Origin: Candidatus Woesearchaeota archaeon
Lineage (GTDB): Archaea > Nanobdellota > Nanobdellia > Woesearchaeales > UBA525
Length of the DNA stretch: 32,736 bases
Assembly: GCA_018221245.1 (NCBI GenBank)
Contig: JAAOYH010000061.1
Span: forward strand, 1-32,736
Reading direction: 5' to 3'
Positions 8,754-17,033 of the stretch are shown one piece after another; the stretch's first letter is position 1; every line of letters begins with the position of its first letter. The position numbers were made by a program, and so were the translations under genes. The notes below the pieces were generated by a model, which ran no database searches, was not told the DNA's origin, and saw only the letters and a list, made by a program, of their open reading frames with translations.

Positions 8754-9278
8754 TTACTTAAGATCTAAGTCCCATGCTGTGCTTAGATAATCTGTTCCGT
8801 CATAATAAAGTGTAACATAATCCTTTGCGTCATCATCAGTGCTAAGGAGTATCTTCTGACCTTGAGGCCACTTCACTGAAGCAGGCCAAACGAGGTCCCG
8901 TACTGTTGCGCCTTGAATGATAAAGATTCGGTAAAGGGATCCTTGGACAGGATTACTCAGTGTGAGTGTTACATCCCCTGTAGCTGCTCCGAGATCTATG
9001 ATCTGAACATTGCCTAGGTCAAAATCCAAAGTCTCTGTCGTTCCAGCAGGTGTGAGAGTTGAGGCTTGAGTTACTCCAATGTTCTTAGATAGCTTAATAC
9101 TAGTCACAGAGTTATCGGAGTAGGAGGAAGTAACCATTTGGTTACCATCTCCAGCCCCAGTGTGATTGTGATTGGAAATCTTAGTCCAGGTCGTATTGAA
9201 TAACGTGGTGCCCCAATTAGTACTTCCGTTGACTGGTATCGTCAGCGTTAGACCTAGATTTAATGTAGTAAAAGCCAT
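8754..9278 (-). CDS. Tail fibre / appendage protein
   Basis: 174 residues, GAGG 7 bases before the ATG. The N-terminal part contains a His cluster (ISNHNHTGAGDGNQ, about residues 34-47) of the kind found in phage fibre collars. Residues 75-174 fit a widespread fibre C-terminal beta domain: LDFDLGNVQIIDLG, VTLTLSNPVQGSLYRIFIIQ, LVWPASVKWPQG and a final LYYDGTDYLSTAWD. It is probably a trimeric receptor-contact or fibre-tip component of the virion. It follows the large fibre-like gene by 10 bases. Confidence 0.75.
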   Translation of the reverse strand: MAFTTLNLGLTLTIPVNGSTNWGTTLFNTTWTKISNHNHTGAGDGNQMVTSSYSDNSVTSIKLSKNIGVTQASTLTPAGTTETLDFDLGNVQIIDLGAATGDVTLTLSNPVQGSLYRIFIIQGATVRDLVWPASVKWPQGQKILLSTDDDAKDYVTLYYDGTDYLSTAWDLDLK

Positions 9279-9288
9279 CTAATTCCCT

Positions 9289-11460
9289 CTACTTTGGTCC
9301 GTGACAGATTACGAACATATCCGCATCTACCGCAGCCCCTGCATCCGTTTCACTAAGTATCTGAACGTTAGTTGATGAGATAGTACCTGTTGCAACACCA
9401 CTTATAATTCCTGCCGCTCCACCTGAAACAGTACAACTTGGTGCTGCACTAAAGACTCCTGATTTAACAGTCAATGAACAGTCTCCTGTAGCATTTTGAG
9501 CTACACTTGCTACCCAGTCACCTTCTTGTCTTGTGATCGTTGGAGTTGCATCGCAGTTAATGAGAGCACTAACTACAGATGAGACCCCACCAGTTCCCGG
9601 AGTAACTACTGAATCAACAATGACAGGCATTGGGTAATCTCCAGTTAAAGGTTTAACGATCCAATGAATGTCAGCTTGACCTGATCCGTTTCCTTCAATC
9701 TCAAGAGTACTAAAGAGTGCAGTTGTAAAAACAGTTTGCTCATAGAATAATCTTAAAGTCTTCTTACCAGAGCTAGCAAAGTCAAAGTATCCACATACAT
9801 TGAAAGGAGCACTTTTGTTGTTTGATCCGGTACTGTTCTCTCGGTACTCATGCCTAACTCTACCGTTACCTTCAGCAGAAATGGTTTGAGCTGCGTTTGG
9901 AGTTTCAACTATCTCAAAAGCGGCTTCAATCCCTGCATCACCTGCAGTTGTTGGAAGTCTAATGATGTGTGTGAATTGAGCACAAGCTTGATACTTTCCT
10001 GCTCTAGGAGCTACAAAACTAATCCCTACACTCTCGTCAGCAGTACAAGTTGTTCCACTTGATTCTTCTGTTCCAGAACATGCAATCTCTACATCAGCAC
10101 TTCCTGAGTTCTTAACAAGAGTTAAAGCTGCAGCAGTTAGACCAGTATAAGTTGCTACGTTTGCAGTACCAAGATCAGCAGTCTGACCTGAAATGTTTGC
10201 ATCAATATGGAACGGAGCTTCGTCTATTGAAAGAGCTTGAGACACAGCGTTTGGATACTTATAAATAGACATCTTCATATCTTGTGATGCTGTCTCATTA
10301 GTAATCCCGCATGATCCAATACCAGATGTCCTTATCGCTTGAACTTGAATTGTCGTGTCACCTTGTCCGGTATCGTAATCAAAATAGCCAACGATAGTTG
10401 AGAGACCTTGCTCTCCTGTTGAAGCATTTTGTCGCGTCATGTTACCGTTTGTGTTGTTTGTACCGTCGGTTAATCTCCAACCACATTGAGCATTACCAGA
10501 TCCAGAGTTAGTCGTTCTAAAGAAACCGCTAACTACGACTTTGTAATGACCAGAACCTAAACCAGTAAGAATTCTAGCACCTGGGACAACTGTCGCCGGA
10601 GCAGAGACATCGCCAACTACTGTTGTAGAACTACAATCTGAGTCTACTGAGAAGTTTGCATAAGATGCCGATGTAGATAACCACTCACAAGATACGATTC
10701 CGTTATACTGGATTGAACCAACAAACTCTGCCTGAGCAACTGTTCCGATCTCAGTGTTGTCACCAATTCTTGCGTCATCAATTCGGATGATAGCTGCTGC
10801 ACCTGTGGTTATTAGGCGAAGCGCTACTGTTCCAGAAGATGGACAAATGAAGGATAAAGAGACTTTTTTAGAAACGCTTGAAACAACAAGATCAACTTCA
10901 GATATGATATTTGTTCCGTCATACGCCTGCATTTTGTAATCAGCAGCTCCACCTTTATAGGTCATTGAAGCTAGACAATTTTGTCCTCGTAGTCCGTTAG
11001 GAATCGTAACTGCATCTGAAATAAGATTTTGTGCTCCTGATGGAGTCCATGCTGCTGAGGCATTTCCAAAGAGAACGTCTGAGGCATTGGTCTCTTGAGC
11101 GAATGTTCCACCTGATGATGTCCACTGAGCGATCCCTGCTTCAAAGTCAGGGTTCTCAACGAGGTTAAGACCAGTTACAGATCCGGTAGCTAGCTTGGTC
11201 CAGTTAGTAGTTGAACCAGCGTCATTCTTCTTAAAGATATTGCCGTTTGTAACATCCATGTACATAGAGCCCGCGGGTGCATCTTTTGCAACAGCAGTTG
11301 GATCGTCAGTCCCAGATAGGATCTTGGCGATTCCGTTTAGACTCATGTTTTGTTTAAGAGCCTTAACTTCGTCTCCACTAAAGATAACAGCTGCTGGATA
11401 AGCATTTGTACAACCCATGATTGTAACTAGTAGCGTTGATAACAGTGATCTCAATTTCAT
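9289..11460 (-). CDS. Fibre-like surface protein with export/lipoprotein signal and many cysteines
   Basis: 723 residues from the ATG at 11460, which has a perfect AAGGAG 7 bases upstream; a start 33 bases earlier overlaps the previous gene and lacks a site. The N-terminus (MKLRSLLSTLLVTIMGCTNA) reads as a signal peptide with a lipobox-like IMGC, Cys17. Then come a short Asp/Gly repeat region as in fibre attachment zones (SGTDDPTAVAKDAPAGSMYM), a galactose-binding-like module starting NLVENPDFEAG near residue 100, and jelly-roll-like beta modules. About a dozen cysteines occur after the signal, often in pairs, fitting disulphides outside the cytoplasm. The last 70 residues resemble the small gene after the coat protein. 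Position says virion fibre; the signal says exported. It may be a host-surface protein made on infection, or a fibre gene captured from a bacterial adhesin. Confidence 0.75.
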   Translation of the reverse strand: MKLRSLLSTLLVTIMGCTNAYPAAVIFSGDEVKALKQNMSLNGIAKILSGTDDPTAVAKDAPAGSMYMDVTNGNIFKKNDAGSTTNWTKLATGSVTGLNLVENPDFEAGIAQWTSSGGTFAQETNASDVLFGNASAAWTPSGAQNLISDAVTIPNGLRGQNCLASMTYKGGAADYKMQAYDGTNIISEVDLVVSSVSKKVSLSFICPSSGTVALRLITTGAAAIIRIDDARIGDNTEIGTVAQAEFVGSIQYNGIVSCEWLSTSASYANFSVDSDCSSTTVVGDVSAPATVVPGARILTGLGSGHYKVVVSGFFRTTNSGSGNAQCGWRLTDGTNNTNGNMTRQNASTGEQGLSTIVGYFDYDTGQGDTTIQVQAIRTSGIGSCGITNETASQDMKMSIYKYPNAVSQALSIDEAPFHIDANISGQTADLGTANVATYTGLTAAALTLVKNSGSADVEIACSGTEESSGTTCTADESVGISFVAPRAGKYQACAQFTHIIRLPTTAGDAGIEAAFEIVETPNAAQTISAEGNGRVRHEYRENSTGSNNKSAPFNVCGYFDFASSGKKTLRLFYEQTVFTTALFSTLEIEGNGSGQADIHWIVKPLTGDYPMPVIVDSVVTPGTGGVSSVVSALINCDATPTITRQEGDWVASVAQNATGDCSLTVKSGVFSAAPSCTVSGGAAGIISGVATGTISSTNVQILSETDAGAAVDADMFVICHGPK

Positions 11461-11471
11461 ACCTTGTCTCC

Positions 11472-12950
11472 TTATCCAATAAACTGGATACAAACTTCTC
11501 CTGACGATATAGCAGTTGCCGCCATCGCCCTTAAACTTACTCGTTCTGCAGATGCCATTACGACATCAATACTTCCATCTTCACCTGGTCCAACAACACA
11601 TTGCAGTACTTCTGACAATGCAGCACCTGTATAGACTCCGAAGAAAAAACCCGAGGTATCATTTATCTTTAACTTACTTACATTAGCAGCAAGTGAAGCA
11701 ATGATTTCAACTGGGTTTCCAGCACTTCCAGGAATGTTGGTACTTGAAGTGTCTAGGACTGGAGTCGTATCAATGAAGTCTACTACATCAATAGCTGAAC
11801 TAAGAGCAGTGACAGTCCCATCAACAGTAATTGAGCCACCAGCGTCATCAATTGATATAACGTTTCCACCGTCTTGAATATTAACTGCAGATGCACCAGA
11901 AGCGTTATTGATAGTTACGTCACCAATGTCTGTCCCACTCACAAGCTTAGCGTTCATGGCAGAGAGAGTCGCTTCGGTTGAAGCTCCAGTCGGTAAAGGT
12001 AAAGCAGATGCTGATACAGGAACTGTTTGATCTGATGCGATATTAACGGGTACAGATGCTGCAATAACAGCAGTTCCAAGAGCAGGTGTCTTAGCATCAA
12101 GGCTTGTAGTATCTCCAGCAATCACACCAGTGTCAGTGTCAATTGTTGCAAGAGTCGCTTCAGTAGCTGCTCCCGTTGGTAACGGTAATGCTGATGCACT
12201 AACAGCTACAGTCTGATCTGACGCTATGTTTACAGGAGTAGATGCTGCAGTAAGAGCGGCTCCTTGAGCAGGTAACTTAGTATCAAGAGAAGTGAGAGCA
12301 GTGTTTGCGTCATCATCTCTTACTTGGAACTCATTGGACGCATTTACATTAACTGTCTCAACACCGTCTCCGATTCTTTGAGAATCAAAGTTAACTCCAA
12401 TGTGTGTTGTCTGAACGTTTAGGTCACCAGCAGTAATATTGATATCACCCGTTGTTCCAGTAAGTTTAACTGGAAGAGGTGCGTTATTAGCAGGAGTTAC
12501 AGTGTCTTCAGTAACTTCTTGATCTGCTCCATCGAGTGTAAAGAGTAATGGTGCTGCAGCAAGAGTAGCACTTACAACTTGTGATCCATCGGCATTAACG
12601 AGTGGATACTTATGTCTTAGAATTTGAAAGGCATCTAATCCAGGAGCAACACTTAGATCTTCAGCCAAAGTAATGGCGTTAGTAGTGGTGCTATGAACCT
12701 TAACTTCTTGTCCAGAGAGAGTACCGGCAGTGAACCGAATGACATCTCCCTTTAAAGCAGCATGTGCTGTTGCATTTACTACAGAGATAGTTGAGCTTGC
12801 TTCTGCAGTATCTGTTCCTACTTCTCTTGCATAGGAATGAGAAAGCACGGACATTCCGTTTTGCTTTTCTCTTACTGGTTCAATGGTTGTGTTCTCCGCT
12901 TTTAAGCGGTCGTCTTTATCCTGTGTAGGATATCCTTTAGGCGATGCCAT
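11472..12950 (-). CDS. Virion structural protein with internal 62-residue repeats
   Basis: 492 residues; GGGGAG precedes the ATG by 10 bases. The N-terminal 125 residues contain a beta-rich module (TISVVNATAHAALKGDVIRF). Residues 220-335 hold two copies of a repeat with the core PVNIASDQTVxVSASALPLP. Similar ASDQ and LPLPTGA-TEATL repeats occur in other phage structural proteins as I recall. The C-terminal 400-492 is a beta domain with little net charge. It is the first gene after a promoter candidate and lies directly before the exported fibre-like gene. A fibre, baseplate or capsid-surface role is likely. The exact role is unknown. Confidence 0.7.
   Translation of the reverse strand: MASPKGYPTQDKDDRLKAENTTIEPVREKQNGMSVLSHSYAREVGTDTAEASSTISVVNATAHAALKGDVIRFTAGTLSGQEVKVHSTTTNAITLAEDLSVAPGLDAFQILRHKYPLVNADGSQVVSATLAAAPLLFTLDGADQEVTEDTVTPANNAPLPVKLTGTTGDINITAGDLNVQTTHIGVNFDSQRIGDGVETVNVNASNEFQVRDDDANTALTSLDTKLPAQGAALTAASTPVNIASDQTVAVSASALPLPTGAATEATLATIDTDTGVIAGDTTSLDAKTPALGTAVIAASVPVNIASDQTVPVSASALPLPTGASTEATLSAMNAKLVSGTDIGDVTINNASGASAVNIQDGGNVISIDDAGGSITVDGTVTALSSAIDVVDFIDTTPVLDTSSTNIPGSAGNPVEIIASLAANVSKLKINDTSGFFFGVYTGAALSEVLQCVVGPGEDGSIDVVMASAERVSLRAMAATAISSGEVCIQFIG
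11946..12293 (-). repeat. Two-copy 186-bp coding repeat in virion protein
   Basis: Residues 220-281 and 282-335 of the 492-residue protein are direct repeats with a 62-residue period. Each copy begins TSLDxKxPAxG and continues with the ASDQTV and ALPLPTGA cores. The DNA copies have diverged at many third positions, so this is an old duplication kept by selection on protein sequence. The second copy is incomplete at its end. Confidence 0.8.
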
Positions 12951-13002
12951 ATGTAAGACTCTCCCCCTCGTCTCTTGTGGTTCTTAGTAGTCTTTAAATT
13001 TA

Positions 13003-13031
13003 ATTATCAATGAGAGTTTAAGTTTGTGCAA
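13003..13031 (-). promoter_or_regulatory. Sigma70-like promoter candidate for the fibre genes
   Basis: On the minus strand, TTGCAC (-35, 13026-13031) is followed after exactly 17 bases by GATAAT (-10, 13003-13008). It lies in the only long gap of the tail region and points toward the 492-residue virion gene at 12950. Start would fall about 45 bases before that ATG. It would give the fibre genes expression separate from the main late transcript. Confidence 0.5.
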
Positions 13032-13055
13032 CCCTTTTTGATATTTGACAATGGT

Positions 13056-13220
13056 TCACTTCTTTTTTAGTTCCCTTAATATCATAACCAAAAGTAACTC
13101 TATCCTAGATGCTATCGAATCATTTTCAGACAATGCCTCTAGTAAATCGTTTGATAACTCGTCTTTAACCTTCTTAGATGAGTCGTCACCTTTAATCTTA
13201 GTCTTTTTGGCTAGCCCCAT
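13056..13220 (-). CDS. Small charged protein of unknown function
   Basis: 54 residues, beginning MGLAKKTKIKGDD and ending in LLVMILRELKKK. The ATG at 13220 has GAGGA 6 bases upstream, and the gene overlaps the stop of its neighbour by 10 bases (ATGGGGCTAG), which supports real translation despite its size. Basic N-terminus, then an amphipathic helix. It is the last gene before a 105-base gap and promoter candidate. Function unknown. Confidence 0.6.
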   Translation of the reverse strand: MGLAKKTKIKGDDSSKKVKDELSNDLLEALSENDSIASRIELLLVMILRELKKK

Positions 13221-13453
13221 CGTGGATCCTCAAGTTCTTCAATAATCTCTTCCTTCGTATACCAAAGATATCCTACGAAGATATCAGGTATAGGTTCATC
13301 TACTTGAAACAAGACAATTCTATCAACATCAACTGGCTCATTACTTATTCTAGCGTCAATAAGTCGTCTTGAAGTGGACCTGTTAATCATCTCTTGAGTG
13401 ACAGAGAGATAAGGAATTAGAACGTATGCGGTACCATCTACAAACTTAATCAT
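13211..13453 (-). CDS. Small acidic hypothetical protein
   Basis: 80 residues; ATGA overlap with the lectin-domain gene. Beta-rich first two thirds (YVLIPYLSVTQEMI; DRIVLFQVDEPIPDIFVG) and an acidic helical end (TKEEIIEELEDP). No membrane segment or known motif. It may be a chaperone or small partner for the adjacent fibre proteins, as small genes after fibre genes often are; this is inference from position. Confidence 0.6.
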   Translation of the reverse strand: MIKFVDGTAYVLIPYLSVTQEMINRSTSRRLIDARISNEPVDVDRIVLFQVDEPIPDIFVGYLWYTKEEIIEELEDPRWG

Positions 13454-14484
13454 GTCGGAACCGTCCCATCGATATCTCCAGATTCCATATTTGTCATGGT
13501 CCCATCAACGCTATCGTTCCCATTATCAGTAATGGTTGGGAAAGTGTCGCCATCTCCCATTCTGTACCAGCTATCATTATTTGCAAATTGACTGTGTTGA
13601 GATATATCAGTTGGCAGACCAGAGTTATAAATTTCACTTACCTCTGTAGAGTCTAGTTCTACTCCCCAAAAGGAAACCTCTTCTGTGTTTCCTACAAAGT
13701 TAAACGCTGTATTCCTAACTGCAATTCTAGAAGGATCCGTTGTTATCAATGTGTTTGCCAAGGACCCGGAGGCCCCAGTGCTATCAAGTGCTCCATTGAA
13801 ATAGACCTTAAATCCGTTCATATTGGATGCACCACTATAAGTAATACATAGATGTGTCCATGTAAGTGGAGAAAACCCAGCAGCTGTTGAGAGGTGAGAC
13901 CTAAGTGTTCCAGAACTCCTTACTTGTGCAAAAAACTTTCCACTTGTTTCTATATAGAATCCCCACCCAAAAACGTTTGCATCATTTGATACTTTCGCCC
14001 AGATAGTCTTCCTTGATGATAAGTTATTAGGCCTTACCCAAGCAGAAAAAGACCATTGCACTGTCCTTTCGTAGTTATGGTTATCTCCAAAATCTACGAA
14101 CTCGTTTACTCCATCAAATAAAAGAGAAAACTGATTAACGAAAGAGTCAGGGACTCCGCTATCTTCATTAGATAATCCAGATAAACCTCCAAAACCTTCT
14201 GACTGAACTCGGTAAAAATAGGTAACTCCATTTGTTAGTCCTGAATGAACGAAGCTCGTTACATCCCCAACTACTAACTTAGTGTCTGTGTCGGTAACTG
14301 AACCAGTAGTGTTAAAATAAACATTATAATTTGTAGTTCCAGAGACGTCATCCCAAACAATAGTGTTCGCTTGATCCGCAGGAGTTACGCTATCTAAGAC
14401 AGGTACTCCTGGTGGAGGTATACTTGCCGAACGATCAAACTCTGAAGTACCTTGAAACGGTAAAATTATAGTTCTTCTTGTCAT
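13450..14484 (-). CDS. Fibronectin III plus LamG-like lectin virion protein
   Basis: 344 residues, ATGA overlap with the gene before. Residues 25-112 read as a fibronectin type III domain (PVLDSVTPADQANTIVWDDV, then NYNVYFNT and GLTNGVTYFYRVQSEG). Residues 118-310 read as a concanavalin A/LamG-type jelly roll (LLFDGVNEFVDFGD, WSFSAWVRPNN, WTHLCITYSG, KVYFNGALDSTG, EEVSFWGVELDSTEVSEIYN). Such domains on phage heads or tails bind carbohydrate weakly and help adsorption. There is no catalytic motif. It probably decorates the capsid or forms part of the fibre set. Confidence 0.8.
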   Translation of the reverse strand: MTRRTIILPFQGTSEFDRSASIPPPGVPVLDSVTPADQANTIVWDDVSGTTNYNVYFNTTGSVTDTDTKLVVGDVTSFVHSGLTNGVTYFYRVQSEGFGGLSGLSNEDSGVPDSFVNQFSLLFDGVNEFVDFGDNHNYERTVQWSFSAWVRPNNLSSRKTIWAKVSNDANVFGWGFYIETSGKFFAQVRSSGTLRSHLSTAAGFSPLTWTHLCITYSGASNMNGFKVYFNGALDSTGASGSLANTLITTDPSRIAVRNTAFNFVGNTEEVSFWGVELDSTEVSEIYNSGLPTDISQHSQFANNDSWYRMGDGDTFPTITDNGNDSVDGTMTNMESGDIDGTVPT

Positions 14485-14942
14485 TTTCCAGAAACCTTTA
14501 TGGTTATGGTACCACCTGTAAAGTTGTTAGATGTATAAGCAAGTCGTATGTACGGAATAGGTAAAGAAGTAAACTCCCATATTTGATCATCATCAGTTAA
14601 AGATCTAATAATCGTTCCGCCGAAGTTTCCACCTATGTCCGACCAGTTCGATTGGTCAACAGATCCCTCTAAAATCATAGTCGCATTAAGAGTTCCAGAA
14701 GCAGTTGCAGAAGACCAAATAACTTGAAAGGACCCGCTACTAAAACCTGTTACGTCCCAAACATTAGACTCAACGTTTGCAGACATAGACAGCCCTACTT
14801 GGAACGTTAAGTCTTGTTGTGAAAACAAAACAGGAGTTACATCGAGTGCTACTTTACTAGCCGTCAAATACTCAGAACCAGTAACTAACCTTGCTTCATT
14901 AGGTTGTGACGTCGTTTGAGGGTATATGTCTATTCTAGCCAT
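14481..14942 (-). CDS. Beta-sandwich virion protein
   Basis: 153 residues, TAATG overlap with the previous gene and ATGA with the next. The core ILEGSVDQSNWSDIGGNFGG followed by PYIRLAYTSNNFTGGTITIK matches a small beta domain seen in phage structural proteins with an S-x-D-G/Q-x-x-W-x-D turn. The neighbouring 112-residue protein has the same layout (IQHSPDGTNWVDLATF). It is probably a capsid or tail surface protein. Function in binding is not shown. Confidence 0.68.
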   Translation of the reverse strand: MARIDIYPQTTSQPNEARLVTGSEYLTASKVALDVTPVLFSQQDLTFQVGLSMSANVESNVWDVTGFSSGSFQVIWSSATASGTLNATMILEGSVDQSNWSDIGGNFGGTIIRSLTDDDQIWEFTSLPIPYIRLAYTSNNFTGGTITIKVSGK

Positions 14943-15280
14943 TACTTATCGTCATCTGACCAAAGTTGTACTTTAACTGTAGCTGATGGAGTACCCGCTA
15001 GAGTTACTACAGATCTTACATTCACGAAGATACTATCAGTAATCTGAAGAGCTTCTTGACCTGTTAAGTTAACTACTTGAGTAAATGTAGCAAGATCTAC
15101 CCAATTTGTTCCGTCAGGAGAGTGCTGGATCTTAGCGTCTACTGTAGTTGAACCATCGTTTGCACTGATGTCTAACCAACCAATGAATGCTTTTTGCCTG
15201 GGTCCAAGACTAATCTTAGCTGTAGTCTTTGATGCTGTTAATGCTTCACTTAAGAAGCTTACCAATGAAGTACTTGCCAT
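14942..15280 (-). CDS. Beta-sandwich virion protein, paralogue-like
   Basis: 112 residues from the ATG at 15280, chosen over one 30 bases upstream because AAGGA lies 7 bases before it and the upstream start falls in a terminator-like hairpin. Residues 35-110 contain IGWLDISANDGSTTVDAKIQ, then HSPDGTNWVDLATFTQ and VNVRSVVTLAGTPSATVKVQ, the same fold pattern as the next gene. The two may derive from a duplication. Likely a virion surface component. Confidence 0.68.
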   Translation of the reverse strand: MASTSLVSFLSEALTASKTTAKISLGPRQKAFIGWLDISANDGSTTVDAKIQHSPDGTNWVDLATFTQVVNLTGQEALQITDSIFVNVRSVVTLAGTPSATVKVQLWSDDDK

Positions 15281-15294
15281 TGTCTTTTCCTTAT

Positions 15295-15324
15295 AAAAGA
15301 TAGGGGGCACGATGACCCCCCATC
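15295..15324 (-). terminator. Terminator-like hairpin after the coat-linked gene
   Basis: On the minus strand a 9-base stem (GATGGGGGG with CCCCCTATC, one G-U pair) around an 8-base loop is followed by TTTTAT. It lies 5 bases after the stop of the 120-residue gene and before the ribosome site of the next. The T-run is short, so termination is probably partial. Confidence 0.6.
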
Positions 15325-15328
15325 GAAA

Positions 15329-15691
15329 TTAGATCTCGTCTGCAGCGTGAGAGACAACCATGGAAACATAGCAGTCTGCATCTTTAGCAGTAGTACCATC
15401 AGTTCCATCCCACAAAAGGATTTGAACAGAAGTAGCACTCACAGCTCCAACAGACGCAATAACGTCTCCAGCAGCGGCTTTCGGAGTAACTTGAACAGAC
15501 ATGATCCGACTAGGCGGAACACGACTGAAAGTTAAAAGGTAATCTCCAACACCAGTGTCAGTAATGGTGAAGTCTTGTCCACCAGATACAAAGATAGGAG
15601 TTCCAGAGTTCTCATCAATTTCAGCAGCCATCACTTCAACAAGTCGTTGAGAAGATTTAGCTGATCTCATTAATTTACCAATTCCCCACAT
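15329..15691 (-). CDS. Capsid-associated beta protein (decoration or head fibre candidate)
   Basis: 120 residues, GAGG 8 bases before the ATG. After a helical start (1-28) the protein is a beta domain: DFTITDTGVGDYLLTFSRVP, then SVQVTPKAAAG and VSATSVQILLWDGTD with a final DADCYVSMVV. The last part resembles the end of the exported fibre-like protein (SSTNVQILSETD then DADMFVICHG). It sits alone between two terminator-like hairpins, just after the coat gene, which suits a decoration protein made at its own level. That role is inferred. Confidence 0.65.
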   Translation of the reverse strand: MWGIGKLMRSAKSSQRLVEVMAAEIDENSGTPIFVSGGQDFTITDTGVGDYLLTFSRVPPSRIMSVQVTPKAAAGDVIASVGAVSATSVQILLWDGTDGTTAKDADCYVSMVVSHAADEI

Positions 15692-15734
15692 ATTATCGTC
15701 CTCTCTCGTGTTTAAGGTACACGGTAACCTTGAT

Positions 15735-15786
15735 TAAAAAAGAGGGGAATAGGAGTCGTAAAAGCTACTCCCCTCTCTCTTTTTTT
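15735..15786 (-). terminator. Bidirectional-looking terminator after coat gene
   Basis: GAGGGGA (15742-15748) pairs with TCCCCTC (15769-15775), extended by a TAG/CTA pairing after one mismatch. On the minus strand the stem is followed directly by TTTTTT; on the plus strand a T-run also follows at 15780-15786. It stands right after the coat protein stop and could limit read-through into the tail genes. Confidence 0.75.
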
Positions 15787-15796
15787 AAACGCTAAC

Positions 15797-17011
15797 TTAA
15801 GTCGCTAGACCAGTTAGAACACCGTGAAAAGAAGGTACAACATATACTTGTAAGTACCCGCCGTAACGAGCGTTATAAGCATCGTCATCAGACTTACGAA
15901 GGAAAACTGTTCCATCATCTTCGAACCAACCGAAGTCAGGACGGTGATGAATAGTAATCCAGTTGTCATTCAAGAAGTACATTCTGTCATCTTCACAGAA
16001 TCGTTCTGGGAAGACACCAATTGCACCAGCTGCGGACATATATTCGATACCTTTGAAGGCTACTTTACCTTTAAGATCTTGAGATCTTGGCTCAATGACA
16101 TATTGTTTTTGATCTTCAAGAAGATTCAACAACTTACGGTATTGAGTGAAAGAAGTGATGATCATGTTAGGCACTTTTCCGGAAGCTTGTTGAACATCCA
16201 ACATAACTTCGTTCATGAGGTCAGTTGTAAGCCCAGCACCGCCGGCTGCTTTTTGTTGAGCTTGCCAACGTCGAGCGATAGGCACACTGTACTTAGAACC
16301 AGAAGTAGCGTCTAGGACACCTTTTAAACCTTCAGGATCATTGTCTTTAGAACCTTGCATGTGAAGGAAAACACTAGCAAGAACTGGTCCTACTCCGGTA
16401 AGAGCAGCTAGTCCAACAGAAGTCCCAACCAAGCTAATCGTTTTAGAAGACGGAACATAAGCAACAACCTCTAGGTTAGTAGTTTCAGCGTCATAGTTGA
16501 CGAAGTCTTTTTCTTCAATGTTTGCATCTTTAGTGTCAGAAGCAAGAACAACGATATAAGGAGATCCTGAAGTACCGAGTCCAGTTACGGTAGTTGAAGC
16601 ATCACCTGCAGCCAAAGATCCAGTTCCATCGTTGAAAAGGATACGAGACATGTTTCTCATGTAAGACTCGACAGCTTTTTTAACAACTTCTTTAGTTCCA
16701 CGAACGAATGCACCTTCATCGTTCATAGAAGCTTTGATTGCTTCACGATCGATTTCAGTAGTTGCATAAACCTTCTTGGCAAGAATGATTGCATCTTCAT
16801 AGTTAGCAACGTTAGATGCTGGAAGAGATCCAGAACCTACACCACCAGCGAAAGATTGAGGAACTGGAACAAAGAGTTGACGGCCTGTGAAGGTGAAGTC
16901 TTTCTTTACTCGTCCCAAAAGTACGTTTGCACTATTGTATGTGTTGTCAGACAACTTACCGTATTTAATCTTAAATAGGTTTGTTGCATCAGTTAGATTG
17001 AAATTAGCCAT
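15797..17011 (-). CDS. Major capsid (coat) protein
   Basis: 404 residues with a very strong AGGAGG 9 bases before the ATG, as expected for the most abundant virion protein. Order portal, scaffold, coat supports the call. The N-terminal arm (LTDATNLFKIKYGKLSDNTY) and the following FTFTGRQLFVPVPQSFAGGV, then a helix VVKKAVESYMRNMSRILFND, are typical of HK97-fold coat proteins of phages with separate scaffolds. The segment MNEVMLDVQQASGKVPNMII lies near the spine-helix part. No protease cleavage site is evident. It is followed by a terminator. Confidence 0.88.
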   Translation of the reverse strand: MANFNLTDATNLFKIKYGKLSDNTYNSANVLLGRVKKDFTFTGRQLFVPVPQSFAGGVGSGSLPASNVANYEDAIILAKKVYATTEIDREAIKASMNDEGAFVRGTKEVVKKAVESYMRNMSRILFNDGTGSLAAGDASTTVTGLGTSGSPYIVVLASDTKDANIEEKDFVNYDAETTNLEVVAYVPSSKTISLVGTSVGLAALTGVGPVLASVFLHMQGSKDNDPEGLKGVLDATSGSKYSVPIARRWQAQQKAAGGAGLTTDLMNEVMLDVQQASGKVPNMIITSFTQYRKLLNLLEDQKQYVIEPRSQDLKGKVAFKGIEYMSAAGAIGVFPERFCEDDRMYFLNDNWITIHHRPDFGWFEDDGTVFLRKSDDDAYNARYGGYLQVYVVPSFHGVLTGLAT

Positions 17012-17033
17012 TGTTATAGTCCTCCTAGACTAT

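Noticed and set aside
15944-16315. Plus-strand frame of 123 codons opposite the coat gene
   Set aside because: Antisense to a certain gene, with no ribosome site and no protein-like domain pattern.
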